Origin: Oscillospiraceae bacterium
GTDB taxonomy: Bacteria; Bacillota; Clostridia; Oscillospirales; Oscillospiraceae
Assembly: GCA_902795345.1 (NCBI GenBank)
Contig: CADBKO010000014.1
Location: forward strand, 1-53,698
Direction of reading: 5' to 3'
DNA: 53,698 nt
Below, in pieces: positions 8,054 to 16,721 of the stretch. The notes beneath the pieces are model-generated. The model was not told where the DNA came from. It searched no databases and worked only from the letters and a program-made list of their open reading frames with translations. Position 1 is the first letter of the stretch; each line of letters opens with the position of its first letter. The position numbers were made by a program, and so were the translations under genes.

Positions 8054-9556
8054 TTGGACAAGCAGTATATTGCGATCGACCTCAAGAGCTTTTACGCTTC
8101 CGTGGAATGTCGGGAGCTGGGGAAAGACCCGATGACGACAAATCTGGTCGTTGCGGATGCGAGCAGAACGGAAAAGACGATCTGCCTTGCCGTCTCCCCT
8201 TCTCTGAAAGCCGTCGGCATACCCGGCAGGCCGCGTCTCTTTGAAGTCGTTCAGCAGGTGAAGACGGCAAATGCCATGCGTCGTGCCAAAGCGCCCGGCC
8301 ATGTATTCACCGGCAAATCCTCCGATGCGTCGGAGCTTGCAGCGGATCCCTCCCTGGAGCTGGACTACATCGTCGCAACGCCCCGCATGTCCTACTATAT
8401 CGAATACAGCACCCGGATCTATCAGACTTATCTGAAATACGTCGCGCCGGAGGATATCCACGTTTATTCCATCGACGAAGTATTCATAGATGCGACGGAA
8501 TACCTGAAAACCAGAGGGATCACAGCCCGGGAATTCGCCATGCTGATGATCCGTGACGTGTTGAAGACCAGCGGCATCACCGCCACGGCGGGCATCGGTC
8601 CGAATCTTTATCTCTGCAAGGTCGCAATGGACATCTGGGCCAAACACATACCGGCTGATAAAGACGGCGTCCGCATCGCAGAACTGGACGAACGGACATA
8701 CAGGCAATATCTTTGGTCTCACAAGCCGATCACCGATTTCTGGCGTGTCGGGCGAGGTTACGCGAAGAAGCTCGCGGAATATGGCATGCACACCATGGGG
8801 GACGTAGCCCGCTGCTCCGTCGGCGGACCCGGCGACATCCGGAACGAAGAGCTGTTATACAAGCTGTTCGGCGTCCATGCGGAGCTTCTGATCGACCACG
8901 CCTGGGGCTGGGAACCCTGTGAGATCAAACACATCAAGGCATATAAGCCGGAGAGCAGCAGCATCAGCATCGGCCAGGTGCTTCCGGAACCGTATACGGC
9001 AGAGAAGGCCAGAATGATCGTGCGGGAAATGACGGACGGCCTCGTGCTGGACCTGGTGGAAAAGAACCTTGTCGCGGACCAGGTCGTATTGACCGTCGGC
9101 TACGATACAGCGAGCCTGACGAAGGATTTCCAGGGCGAGGTCGCCGAGGACTGGTACGGACGGAAGATACCCAAGCAGGCCCATGGCAGCGAGAACGTCG
9201 GCAGGCAGACCTCCAGCACGAAGCTCATCATGGCCGCTATGCTTCGTCTTTATGACCGGATCGTCGATCCCGCCCTGCTGGTGCGGCGGATGTATGTCGT
9301 CGCCAATCACGCAGTCCCGGCGGATTCCCTGAAGGAAGCGGACTACCGGCAGATGGACCTCTTCACCGATTACGACGATGTACGCAAACAGGAAGAAGCG
9401 GAAGAAAAAGAGCTGGAAAAAGAAAAACGCCTGCAGCAGGCTATGCTCTCCATCAAGCGCCGCTACGGCAAAAACTCCATCCTGCACGGCACGAGCTACG
9501 AGGAAGGCGCAACCGGACGCGAGCGGAACAATCAGATCGGAGGTCACAAGGCGTGA
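8054..9556 (+). CDS. Y-family DNA polymerase, UmuC-like (translesion synthesis)
   Basis: A 500-residue Y-family polymerase for lesion bypass. The palm motif YIAIDLKSFYASVE (residues 5-18) carries the first catalytic Asp. VYSIDEVFID (about 137-146) carries the Asp-Glu pair. A helix-hairpin-helix region (FWRVGRGYAKKLAEYGM) and a little-finger domain follow. The C-terminus is a charged coiled segment rich in Glu and Lys. It starts at a TTG (8054) with GGGAGGAGG about 8 nt upstream. Proteins beginning like this are widespread in Firmicutes chromosomes and integrative elements. The stop overlaps the downstream YolD-like gene (GTGATG), so they are coupled. No LexA-type operator was found upstream. 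A beta-clamp-binding motif (QMDLF, about residues 435-439) is visible. Confidence 0.93.
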   Translation: MDKQYIAIDLKSFYASVECRELGKDPMTTNLVVADASRTEKTICLAVSPSLKAVGIPGRPRLFEVVQQVKTANAMRRAKAPGHVFTGKSSDASELAADPSLELDYIVATPRMSYYIEYSTRIYQTYLKYVAPEDIHVYSIDEVFIDATEYLKTRGITAREFAMLMIRDVLKTSGITATAGIGPNLYLCKVAMDIWAKHIPADKDGVRIAELDERTYRQYLWSHKPITDFWRVGRGYAKKLAEYGMHTMGDVARCSVGGPGDIRNEELLYKLFGVHAELLIDHAWGWEPCEIKHIKAYKPESSSISIGQVLPEPYTAEKARMIVREMTDGLVLDLVEKNLVADQVVLTVGYDTASLTKDFQGEVAEDWYGRKIPKQAHGSENVGRQTSSTKLIMAAMLRLYDRIVDPALLVRRMYVVANHAVPADSLKEADYRQMDLFTDYDDVRKQEEAEEKELEKEKRLQQAMLSIKRRYGKNSILHGTSYEEGATGRERNNQIGGHKA

Positions 9557-9978
9557 TGGATATTTCCCATGAGTATGACGACATCATCGGTCTCCCCCGC
9601 CCTGTGTCCGAGACGCATCCTCGGATGCCCATGCTCGACCGGGCGGCCCAGTTCTCCCCCTTTGCCGCTCTGACGGGTTACGACGCAGCTATCACGGAAA
9701 CCGCCCGCCTCACGGAGGATAAACGCGAGCTGACGGAAGAGCAGAAGCAGATCATCAGCCAATCGCTCTCGGAATTGCAGGGCCGGTTGAAAACAGACCC
9801 GGAAGTCACCGTCGTCTATTTCGAGCCGGATGCCCGCAAAACCGGCGGTTCTTATCGGACTGTAAGCGGGAATGCAAAAAGGGTGGATCCCCTTTGGGGG
9901 ATGCTGGAGCTGGCAGACGGTACGGCGATCCCATTTGAAAACATTTTCAGTCTGGAACCGGGCCGTCCATCAACATAA
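9553..9978 (+). CDS. YolD-like protein, partner of the Y-family polymerase
   Basis: A 141-residue protein of the YolD-like family. The conserved N-terminal block includes YDDIIGLPRP and the characteristic RAAQFSPFAALTGYDAAI. YolD-like proteins are usually encoded directly after UmuC-type polymerases in Firmicutes and are proposed to act like UmuD. They have no protease active site, and none is visible here. The start is GTG 9553 or ATG 9556. The GGAGGT at 9539-9544 lies 8 nt from the GTG. Both overlap the polymerase stop. A strong terminator follows at once, so the polymerase and this protein form a closed two-gene cassette. Confidence 0.87.
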   Translation: MMDISHEYDDIIGLPRPVSETHPRMPMLDRAAQFSPFAALTGYDAAITETARLTEDKRELTEEQKQIISQSLSELQGRLKTDPEVTVVYFEPDARKTGGSYRTVSGNAKRVDPLWGMLELADGTAIPFENIFSLEPGRPST

Positions 9979-9990
9979 AACATATAAAAT

Positions 9991-10036
9991 GGGGGTCGGG
10001 AAGCCATGCCGCTTTCCGACCCCACAGTTTTTCTTT
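9991..10036 (+). terminator. Bidirectional terminator between yolD-like gene and tex
   Basis: A stem of about 13 bp with one G-U pair, GGGGTCGGGAAGC pairing with GCTTTCCGACCCC around a CATGCC loop, followed on the plus strand by TTTTTCTTTTC. On the minus strand the hairpin is followed by CATTTTAT, so it may also end tex transcription. Confidence 0.85.
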
Positions 10037-10078
10037 TCTCGATGTGGGCGTATTATGCAGGGAGCAGGCAAACCATTC

Positions 10079-12226
10079 TCATTCCCTGACCTGCTTCATG
10101 CTCAGGGAGATACGCTTCTTTTTCTCGTCCACCCCAAGCACCACGACCTTCACCGTATCTCCGACGCTGACCACCTCGCTGGGATGCTTCACGAATCGGT
10201 CACAGAGCTCGGAAATATGCACCAGTCCGTCCTGATGGACGCCGATATCCACGAAGGCGCCGAAATCGATCACGTTTCGCACGGTGCCGCTGAGGACCAT
10301 GCCGGGCTGCAAATCTTTCATGTCCAGGATGTCCGTGCGGAAGATGGGCTTTGGCAGCTCGTCCCGGGGGTCGCGCCCCGGCTTCATCAGTTCGCTTACG
10401 ATGTCCCGCAGCGTAGGCACGCCCACGGCGCAGTCCGCTGCCGTCTTTTCCTCTCCCCTGTCCTTCAGCCGCCGGGGCAGCTCGCCGAGCTTCCCCGCCT
10501 TTACGTCATCCATGGAAAAACCGCAGAGCGTCAGCAGCCGCTCGGCTGAAGCATAGCTTTCCGGATGAACGGCGGTATTGTCCAGGATGGAGGCGCTCTC
10601 CGGCACCCGCAGGAAGCCGGCGCACTGTTCGTATGCTTTCGGGCCGAGCTTGGGCACCTTCAGGAGCTGCCTGCGGGAATGGAAAGCGCCGTTTGCTTCC
10701 CGGTAAGCCACGATGTTCTTTGCCGTAGCTGCCGTAAGGCCGCTGACCCGCCGCAGCAGAGAGGGCGACGCGGTATTCAGGTCCACGCCGACGGCGTTTA
10801 CGCAGTCCTCCACCACGGCGTCCAGGCTCTCCTCCAGCCGCTTCTGCGGCATGTCATGCTGATACTGGCCCACGCCGATGGCTTTGGGCTCGATCTTAAC
10901 AAGCTCTGCCAGGGGGTCCTGCAGCCTTCTTGCGATGGAAACGGCGCTGCGGAGGTTCACGTCGTACTGCGGGAATTCCTCCGCCGCCAGCTTGCTTGCG
11001 CTGTAAACGCTGGCGCCCGCTTCGCTTACTACCATATAGCTGACGCCGGGACAGCGGTGCAGCAGATCCACGGTCATCTGCTCCGTCTCCCGGGAGGCCG
11101 TGCCGTTGCCGATGGCGATATGCTCCACGCCATGCTTTTGGATCATGGCGGCCAAGGTATCGATGCAGGCGGCACGCTGCTTTTCCCCGTGGGTGGGATA
11201 GACCACGGCGGTATCCAGCACCTTTCCCGTGGGATCGACGACCGCCACCTTGCACCCCATGCGGTAACCGGGGTCCAGCCCCATGGTCACTTTGCCCTTC
11301 ACCGGCGGCGCCATCAGGAGCGGCTTCAGGTTCAGGGCAAAATTGTGGATCGCCCCTTCCGCGGCTGCGTCCGTTAATGTGGCGCGGGTTTCCGTCTCCA
11401 TGCTGGGCTGCAGGAGACGGTCATAACCGTCCGCTATGGCCGCTTGCAGGAAGCCTTCGTTCCTCGCCCCCGGTCGGACCATCCCCCGGGAGATCTCGTT
11501 CAGGGCCAGTTCCCGGTCCAGATCCAGGGACACCTTGAGGTAACCTTCCTTTTCCCCCCGGTTGATCGCCAGGATCTGATGACCCTGAAGCCTGGATACC
11601 GGTTGGGAGAAGTCATAATAAAGGCGATAAACGCTGTCTTCCGTTCCGGCGGCTTCCACCCGGAGGCTGCCGCGCCTAGTGATGGTCTCTCTCAGCTTCT
11701 TCCGGTTTTCCGCGGAATCGCTGACCTGTTCGGCAATGATGTCCGAAGCGCCTGCAAGGGCGTCCTCCACTGTCGCCACGCCCTTTTCTTCATTTACATA
11801 GGCTTTTGCAAGCTCTTCCGGCGCCTTCTGGGGCTGGAGGAGGATCGCAGCTGTCAGCGGTTCGAGGCCTTTCTCTTTTGCGATGGAAGCGCGAGTGCGG
11901 CGCTTCGGCCGGTAAGGTCGATAGATGTCCTCCAGGGCGGACAGGGTCTCCGCCCGGTCGATCTCTCCGCTGAGCTCGGGGGTGAGCTTCTCCTGCTCGT
12001 CGATGAGCCTGCGGATCTCCTCCCGCCGCTGTTCCAGGCTTCGGAGGTAGCGGAGCCTCTCCTCCAGCGTCCGCAGGGCGGTGTCATCCATGGCGCCGTG
12101 GGCCTCTTTCCGATACCGGGCGATAAAGGGGACGGTATTCCCCTCATCCAGCAGGCCGATAACGTTCTGCACCAGCTGTGCCGGCTTGTTCAGTTCTTTC
12201 GAAATGCGTTCTGTGATGCGATCCAT
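10079..12226 (-). CDS. tex: Tex-family RNA-binding transcription accessory protein
   Basis: A 715-residue protein of the Tex/Spt6-like family, at the normal length. It has the N-terminal helical Tex region (NTVPFIARYRKEAHGAMDD is characteristic), a YqgF/RNase H-like domain around residues 320-450 (GLDPGYRMGCKVAVVD), helix-hairpin-helix repeats (SLLRRVSGLTAATAKNIVAY) and a C-terminal S1 RNA-binding domain (LQPGMVLSGTVRNVIDFGAF). The family binds nucleic acid and affects transcription, possibly through paused polymerase. The start is the ATG at 12224-12226. The frame stays open upstream to 12715, but that extension is antisense to marR and lacks family similarity. A promoter lies 38 nt upstream of the start. 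Confidence 0.96.
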   Translation of the reverse strand: MDRITERISKELNKPAQLVQNVIGLLDEGNTVPFIARYRKEAHGAMDDTALRTLEERLRYLRSLEQRREEIRRLIDEQEKLTPELSGEIDRAETLSALEDIYRPYRPKRRTRASIAKEKGLEPLTAAILLQPQKAPEELAKAYVNEEKGVATVEDALAGASDIIAEQVSDSAENRKKLRETITRRGSLRVEAAGTEDSVYRLYYDFSQPVSRLQGHQILAINRGEKEGYLKVSLDLDRELALNEISRGMVRPGARNEGFLQAAIADGYDRLLQPSMETETRATLTDAAAEGAIHNFALNLKPLLMAPPVKGKVTMGLDPGYRMGCKVAVVDPTGKVLDTAVVYPTHGEKQRAACIDTLAAMIQKHGVEHIAIGNGTASRETEQMTVDLLHRCPGVSYMVVSEAGASVYSASKLAAEEFPQYDVNLRSAVSIARRLQDPLAELVKIEPKAIGVGQYQHDMPQKRLEESLDAVVEDCVNAVGVDLNTASPSLLRRVSGLTAATAKNIVAYREANGAFHSRRQLLKVPKLGPKAYEQCAGFLRVPESASILDNTAVHPESYASAERLLTLCGFSMDDVKAGKLGELPRRLKDRGEEKTAADCAVGVPTLRDIVSELMKPGRDPRDELPKPIFRTDILDMKDLQPGMVLSGTVRNVIDFGAFVDIGVHQDGLVHISELCDRFVKHPSEVVSVGDTVKVVVLGVDEKKKRISLSMKQVRE

Positions 12227-12270
12227 GCCTGTCTCCGTTTTCTGCGTATTTTCCAGTTGTTTTCTCCGCA

Positions 12271-12299
12271 ATTCTAGCATAAGCGGCCTTTGGGGGCAA
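12271..12299 (-). promoter_or_regulatory. Likely tex promoter
   Basis: Minus strand TTGCCC (12294-12299), a 17-nt spacer and TAGAAT (12271-12276), with TG one base before the -10. It is divergent from the marR promoter, about 35 nt away. Confidence 0.6.
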
Positions 12300-12332
12300 G
12301 TGGCGGAAGGACGGCGCATCCGGCCTGTTAAA

Positions 12333-12351
12333 TAGTTGCAATATACAACTA
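12333..12351 (+). promoter_or_regulatory. Putative MarR operator
   Basis: Inverted repeat TAGTTG (12333-12338) and CAACTA (12346-12351) with a 7-nt A/T-rich centre. Size and spacing fit a winged-helix MarR dimer site. It overlaps the -35 of the marR/ABC promoter (12336-12341), so binding would block transcription. The adjacent regulator is the obvious candidate. Confidence 0.65.
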
Positions 12352-12364
12352 ACCGGCGTATACT
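12336..12364 (+). promoter_or_regulatory. Promoter of the marR-ABC exporter operon
   Basis: TTGCAA (12336-12341), a 17-nt spacer and TATACT (12359-12364). The -35 lies inside the inverted repeat described as the MarR operator. The leader is about 20 nt, with GAAGGAGG before the marR ATG. Confidence 0.7.
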
Positions 12365-12391
12365 TTTACCTGTGAAGAAGGAGGCGATGAT

Positions 12392-12838
12392 ATGCGCAGC
12401 CGCGCCCTGGGCGATATCCTCAGCGTCGGAAGATGCTGCAAGCTGTACCGTGCCCGCTCCCTGGGGGACACGGAGCTGCGTCCCGCCCAGCAGATGCTCC
12501 TCAGCCATGTGTGCCGCCGTCCCGGCCTGGCCCAGGAGGAGCTGATCTCCGCCCTGTATCTGGACAAGACCACGGTAGCGCACCAGCTGATGAAGCTGGA
12601 GGAACAGGGCTATATCCGCCGGGAAGCCCCTGCCGAGGACGGACGCTGCCGCCTGGTCTATCCCACAGACAAGGCGATGGAAGTCTATCCCCGCATCCAC
12701 GAAGCCTTCGAGCACTTCACCGATGCGATCCTGACGGGATTCAGCGACGACGAACAGGCGCAGCTGGAAAAGCTGACGGCGCGCCTGCGGGAAAACGCGT
12801 TCCAGCTGCTCTCGACGGAAGGGGTGAGGGATCCTTGA
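12392..12838 (+). CDS. MarR family transcriptional regulator
   Basis: A 148-residue winged-helix regulator. The DNA-binding helix-turn-helix is around residues 50-72 (LAQEELISALYLDKTTVAHQ) and the wing around 76-95 (EEQGYIRREAPAEDGRCR), which includes the Asp/Arg typical of MarR wings. N- and C-terminal helices form the dimer interface. It is the first gene of an operon with two ABC exporter half-transporters. Its stop overlaps the TTG start of the first (TTGA), so stoichiometric coupling is likely. With the operator on its own promoter, ligand-relieved autorepression of the exporter is the natural model, but this is inference. It has no obvious redox cysteine pair to suggest an OhrR-like mode. 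Confidence 0.93.
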   Translation: MRSRALGDILSVGRCCKLYRARSLGDTELRPAQQMLLSHVCRRPGLAQEELISALYLDKTTVAHQLMKLEEQGYIRREAPAEDGRCRLVYPTDKAMEVYPRIHEAFEHFTDAILTGFSDDEQAQLEKLTARLRENAFQLLSTEGVRDP

Positions 12839-14595
12839 AACTGATCTTCCGCTCCATGGGACGCTATGGAAAGACCATCTTCCTTGCCGTAGCGCTCAAG
12901 CTCCTCGGCACTCTGGCGGAGCTCTCCATCCCCTATATCCTGGAGCACATCATCGACTATGTGGTGCCCCTGGGGCAGCTGAAGCCGGTCATCCTCTGGG
13001 GCTGTCTCATGTTTGCCGCAGCCATCGTCACCAGGATGCTCAATGTCACCGCCAACCGCTGGGCCATCGAAAATGCCCATCGCGTCAGCTACGATGTGCG
13101 GCAGGCGCTTTTCCGAAAGATCGCCTACCTCAGCGGCAACCAGTTCGACGCTTTCGGTCTCCCCTCCCTCATTTCCCGCATGACCTCCGACAGCTACAAT
13201 GTGCAGTCCGCCGTGCAGCAGCTCCAGGCTCTGTGCATCCGTGCGCCTATGCTGCTCCTGGGCGGCGTGGCCATGACCCTGGCCATGGACGCTTCTCTCG
13301 CCATGATCCTGGTGATCATGCTTCCCCTGCTTATTTTGATCGTGCTGGCGGTCTCGGCCAAGGGCATCCCCATGTATGCCCGCGTCCAGGGCAAGCTGGA
13401 TGTGCTGGTTCGGATCATGCGGGAGAACATCACCGGCATCCGGGTGGTGAAGGCCCTCTCCAAATCGGAATATGAGAAGAAGCGTTTTGCCGACGCCAAC
13501 GAGGACATGACCGAGACGGACATCACCGCCAGCACGGTCATGGCCATCCCGGGACCCTTCCTCCAATTCTGCCTGAATGTCGGTCTGACTCTGGTCGTAT
13601 TATTGGGGGCCCGACGGGTGAACGACGGTACTATGGAACCGGGGGTCATCCTGGCATTCCTCACCTATTTTAATATGATCGCCATGGGCGTCATGGGTCT
13701 GACCAGGATCTTCATGACCATGAGCAAAGCCAGCGCCTCTGCCAACCGCATCGACGAAGTGCTTCGCGCAGGCACGGATCAGCATATCCTGTCCCCGGAA
13801 GAAGGGCTTACCCCTGCCGCTCCCGGTTTCATCCGCTTTGAAAACGTAGGCTTCCGCTATGGGGAGGACAGCCAGAGCGACGATCAGGGCGATTTTGCGG
13901 GAGAGGGCCGGGAAAAGGCCCTGGACGGCATCTCCTTCACCATCGAAAAGGGGGAAAGCCTGGGCATCATCGGTCCCACCGGCTGCGGCAAATCCACCAT
14001 CATCCAGCTCCTGCTGCGCTTTTATGATGCCGGAGAGGGCGGAATATTCCTGGATGGCCGGGATGTCCGGACATATGATCCGGACGAGCTCCGCCGCCGC
14101 TTCGGGGTCTGTTTCCAAAACGACATGGTATTCCAGGATACGCTGCGGGAAAACGTGAATTTTGGCCGTTCTCTCTCCCAGGAGGATATCCGCGCCGCCC
14201 TGGGGGACGCCATGGCCCTGGAATATGTGGACGCCCTGCCGGAAGGGCTGGACTATGCCGCCGCCATCAAGGGGGCCAACCTCTCCGGCGGCCAGAAGCA
14301 GCGGCTGCTGGTGGCGCGGGCTCTGGCGGGAAAGCCGGAAGTGCTGATCCTGGACGACAGTTCCAGCGCCCTGGATTACAAGACGGACGCCGCTATGCGC
14401 AGGGCCATCCACGACCATTATGGGGATACCACGCTCATCATGGTCGCCCAGCGGGTGAGCTCCATCATGGGCATGACGCGCATCCTGGTGATGGACGACG
14501 GGAAAATAATCGGTTACGGCACCCATGAGGAGCTGATGGAATCCTGCCCGGTTTACCGGGAGACCTATCAGATCCAGATGGGCGACATGCAGTGA
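12835..14595 (+). CDS. ABC exporter half-transporter with degenerate ATPase site
   Basis: A 586-residue half-transporter with six transmembrane segments (about 15-310) and an ATPase domain (about 330-586). Walker A GPTGCGKST is at 380-388 and the signature LSGGQ at 483-487. The Walker B end reads LILDDSS, with Asp508 where the catalytic Glu belongs, and the H-loop His is Gln539 (VAQR). These two changes mark the nonhydrolysing half of a heterodimeric exporter of the BmrC/D or TM287/288 kind. The TTG start at 12835 overlaps the marR stop and has GGGGTGA 7 nt upstream. The open frame continues upstream of it, but only in a frame overlapping marR. About 25 residues between the ATPase beta-strands (YGEDSQSDDQGDFAGEGRE) form an acidic insert. 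It exports an unknown small molecule together with the next gene product. Confidence 0.93.
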   Translation: MKLIFRSMGRYGKTIFLAVALKLLGTLAELSIPYILEHIIDYVVPLGQLKPVILWGCLMFAAAIVTRMLNVTANRWAIENAHRVSYDVRQALFRKIAYLSGNQFDAFGLPSLISRMTSDSYNVQSAVQQLQALCIRAPMLLLGGVAMTLAMDASLAMILVIMLPLLILIVLAVSAKGIPMYARVQGKLDVLVRIMRENITGIRVVKALSKSEYEKKRFADANEDMTETDITASTVMAIPGPFLQFCLNVGLTLVVLLGARRVNDGTMEPGVILAFLTYFNMIAMGVMGLTRIFMTMSKASASANRIDEVLRAGTDQHILSPEEGLTPAAPGFIRFENVGFRYGEDSQSDDQGDFAGEGREKALDGISFTIEKGESLGIIGPTGCGKSTIIQLLLRFYDAGEGGIFLDGRDVRTYDPDELRRRFGVCFQNDMVFQDTLRENVNFGRSLSQEDIRAALGDAMALEYVDALPEGLDYAAAIKGANLSGGQKQRLLVARALAGKPEVLILDDSSSALDYKTDAAMRRAIHDHYGDTTLIMVAQRVSSIMGMTRILVMDDGKIIGYGTHEELMESCPVYRETYQIQMGDMQ

Positions 14596-14610
14596 AAGGG
14601 GGCGAAGACT

Positions 14611-16401
14611 ATGCCCGGACCCGGTGATCGCGGCGGGAAAAAAGAACGGCCGAAAGATACAAAAGGCGCCCTCCGGCGGATCCTTCGCTATCTGCTGACT
14701 TACCGCGCCCTGGTGCTCCTGTTCCTGGCCTGTGCGTTTTTGAGCAATATCGGCAACCTCCTGGGCCCTCGTTTCGCCGGCAAGGCCATCGGCGTGGCGG
14801 AGGCGGGCTTTCGGCAGGGTCCGGGGCATGTGGACCTGGGCCTGGTAAAGCGGTATGCCCTCCTGATGCTGGGCTGCTACGCCGGCGGCAATGTGATGAG
14901 CTTTCTGGTGAGCATCGGCATGATGCGCGTCGGACGCAGAGTGGCCCGGAATATGCGCCGGGATGTGTTCACGAAGCTCATGACTCTGCCCGTTGGCTAC
15001 TTCGACCGGCATCAGGCCGGAGATATCATCAGCCGGGTGAGCTACGACATCGACGTGGTCTCCACTTCCCTGGCCACCGACGTGGTGCAGATCCTCACCG
15101 CCCTGGTGACGGTGGTGGGTTCCTTCGTCATGATGTGCGCCATTTCCCTGCCCCTGGTGCTGTGCATGGTGGCCACCATCCCCATCTCCATCGCCTTCAC
15201 CCGGTATATGGGGAAAAAGACGCGGCCCCTGTATTCCAAACGCAGCGCCGCCTATGGGGAAATGAACGGCTTTGCGGAGGAGATGTTCACCGGGCAGAAG
15301 ACCATCCTGGCCTATGCCCAGGAAGAGCGGGTCTGCGAGGATTTCAGCCGCATCAACCGGAAAGCCGCCGAAGCCTATCGGGACGCCGACGGCATGGGCG
15401 TGCGCATGGGACCCACCATCGGCATGATCTCCAACATGGGCCTGGCGGCCATCGGCATGGGCGGCGCCATCCTCTATATGCTGGGCATCGTCGGCCTGGA
15501 ACAGATCTCCGCCTTCGTTCTCTATTCCCGGAAATTCTCCGGCCCCATCAATGAGATCTCCAACATCATCAATGAGATATTCTCCGCCCTGGCCGCTTCG
15601 GAGCGGGTTTTCCGCCTTCTGGACGAGCCGGAGGAGGTCAAGGACGTCTACGGAGCCGCGGAGCTGAAAGACTGCCGGGGCCACGTGGAAGCCCGGGACG
15701 TGAGCTTCGGGTATACGCCGGAAAAGACCGTGCTGCACCACCTGGACATGGAGGCGAAGCCGGGGCAGACCGTGGCCATCGTGGGCCCCACGGGGGCGGG
15801 CAAAACAACCATCATCAACCTCCTCATGCGCTTCTACGACCCGGATTCCGGAAAGATCTGCGTGGACGAGCGGCCCAGCCGGGAGTATACCATGGATTCC
15901 CTGCGCAGAGCCTACGCCATGGTGCTGCAGGATACCTGGGTCTTTCGCGGCACCATCTTTGAAAACATCGCCTACGGCAAAGAAAACGCCACCATGGAGG
16001 AAGTTGTGGCCGCAGCCAAGGCCGCCCACATCCACGGCTATATCATGCGCCTGCCCCAGGGCTATCACACGGTCATCAGCGAGGACGGAGGCAATATCTC
16101 CAAGGGGCAGAAGCAGCTTCTCACCATCGCCCGCGCCATGCTCTATGATACCAGCATGCTGATCCTGGACGAGGCCACCAGCAATGTGGACACGGGCACG
16201 GAGCGGCAGGTCCAGAAGGCCATCCGCACCCTCATGGCGGGCAGGACCAGCTTCGTCATCGCCCACCGGCTATCCACCATACAGAATGCAGACCATATCC
16301 TGGTGGTGGACCACGGAGACGTGGTGGAACAGGGCACCCACGAAAGTCTTATGATCCGGAAAGGCTTTTATTACCGGCTCTACGCCAGCCAGTTTGAATG
16401 A
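14611..16401 (+). CDS. ABC exporter half-transporter, catalytic partner
   Basis: A 596-residue half-transporter with a basic N-terminal tail, six transmembrane segments (about 30-330) and an ATPase domain (about 355-596). Walker A GPTGAGKTT is at 392-400, Walker B LILDE ends at Glu521, and the switch His552 (AHR) is intact. Its signature motif is ISKGQ (496-500) rather than LSGGQ. In a head-to-tail dimer this altered signature faces the Walker A of the upstream partner. One composite site is therefore fully degenerate, and the other (this Walker A/B plus the partner's LSGGQ) is competent. It lies 15 nt downstream of the first subunit with GGGGGC before the ATG. A terminator hairpin follows at 16547, so the operon is marR plus two ABC genes. 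Confidence 0.94.
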   Translation: MPGPGDRGGKKERPKDTKGALRRILRYLLTYRALVLLFLACAFLSNIGNLLGPRFAGKAIGVAEAGFRQGPGHVDLGLVKRYALLMLGCYAGGNVMSFLVSIGMMRVGRRVARNMRRDVFTKLMTLPVGYFDRHQAGDIISRVSYDIDVVSTSLATDVVQILTALVTVVGSFVMMCAISLPLVLCMVATIPISIAFTRYMGKKTRPLYSKRSAAYGEMNGFAEEMFTGQKTILAYAQEERVCEDFSRINRKAAEAYRDADGMGVRMGPTIGMISNMGLAAIGMGGAILYMLGIVGLEQISAFVLYSRKFSGPINEISNIINEIFSALAASERVFRLLDEPEEVKDVYGAAELKDCRGHVEARDVSFGYTPEKTVLHHLDMEAKPGQTVAIVGPTGAGKTTIINLLMRFYDPDSGKICVDERPSREYTMDSLRRAYAMVLQDTWVFRGTIFENIAYGKENATMEEVVAAAKAAHIHGYIMRLPQGYHTVISEDGGNISKGQKQLLTIARAMLYDTSMLILDEATSNVDTGTERQVQKAIRTLMAGRTSFVIAHRLSTIQNADHILVVDHGDVVEQGTHESLMIRKGFYYRLYASQFE

Positions 16402-16546
16402 GCGCAAACGGCCAGACGCCTATGCCGAAATGCGAAAGACCCGGCGTTTCTGCGCGGAAGGGTCGGCCCGGGCGCGCTCTCCGGCAGCCGTCTCTGCGGC
16501 CTGGGGGCGAAGCGCTCGGTGCGCCGCCGTGATACTTCCCATCATT

Positions 16547-16582
16547 CAGCTCCGGAAGCGCCTTGTTTCCGGAGCTGTTTTC
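16547..16582 (+). terminator. Terminator of the exporter operon
   Basis: CAGCTCCGGAA (16547-16557) pairs with TTCCGGAGCTG (16567-16577), followed by TTTTC. It lies 145 nt after the exporter stop. Confidence 0.75.
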
Positions 16583-16721
16583 TATGAGCGCCCGGGCAGC
16601 CTGCTTCCTGCGTTTCAACATTTCGCTCTGCGTTCTTTTACAGCGGCACAGGTCCCCGATCATCGGCAAGTCAACTAATTTTCTCCTCAGTTTTACCTTG
16701 TATTTTACTCTAGATTATATA

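Noticed and set aside
16394..16678. Small plus-strand open frame after the ABC exporter
   Set aside because: Arg/Ala-rich shadow composition, overlaps the exporter stop and a terminator, no ribosome-binding site.
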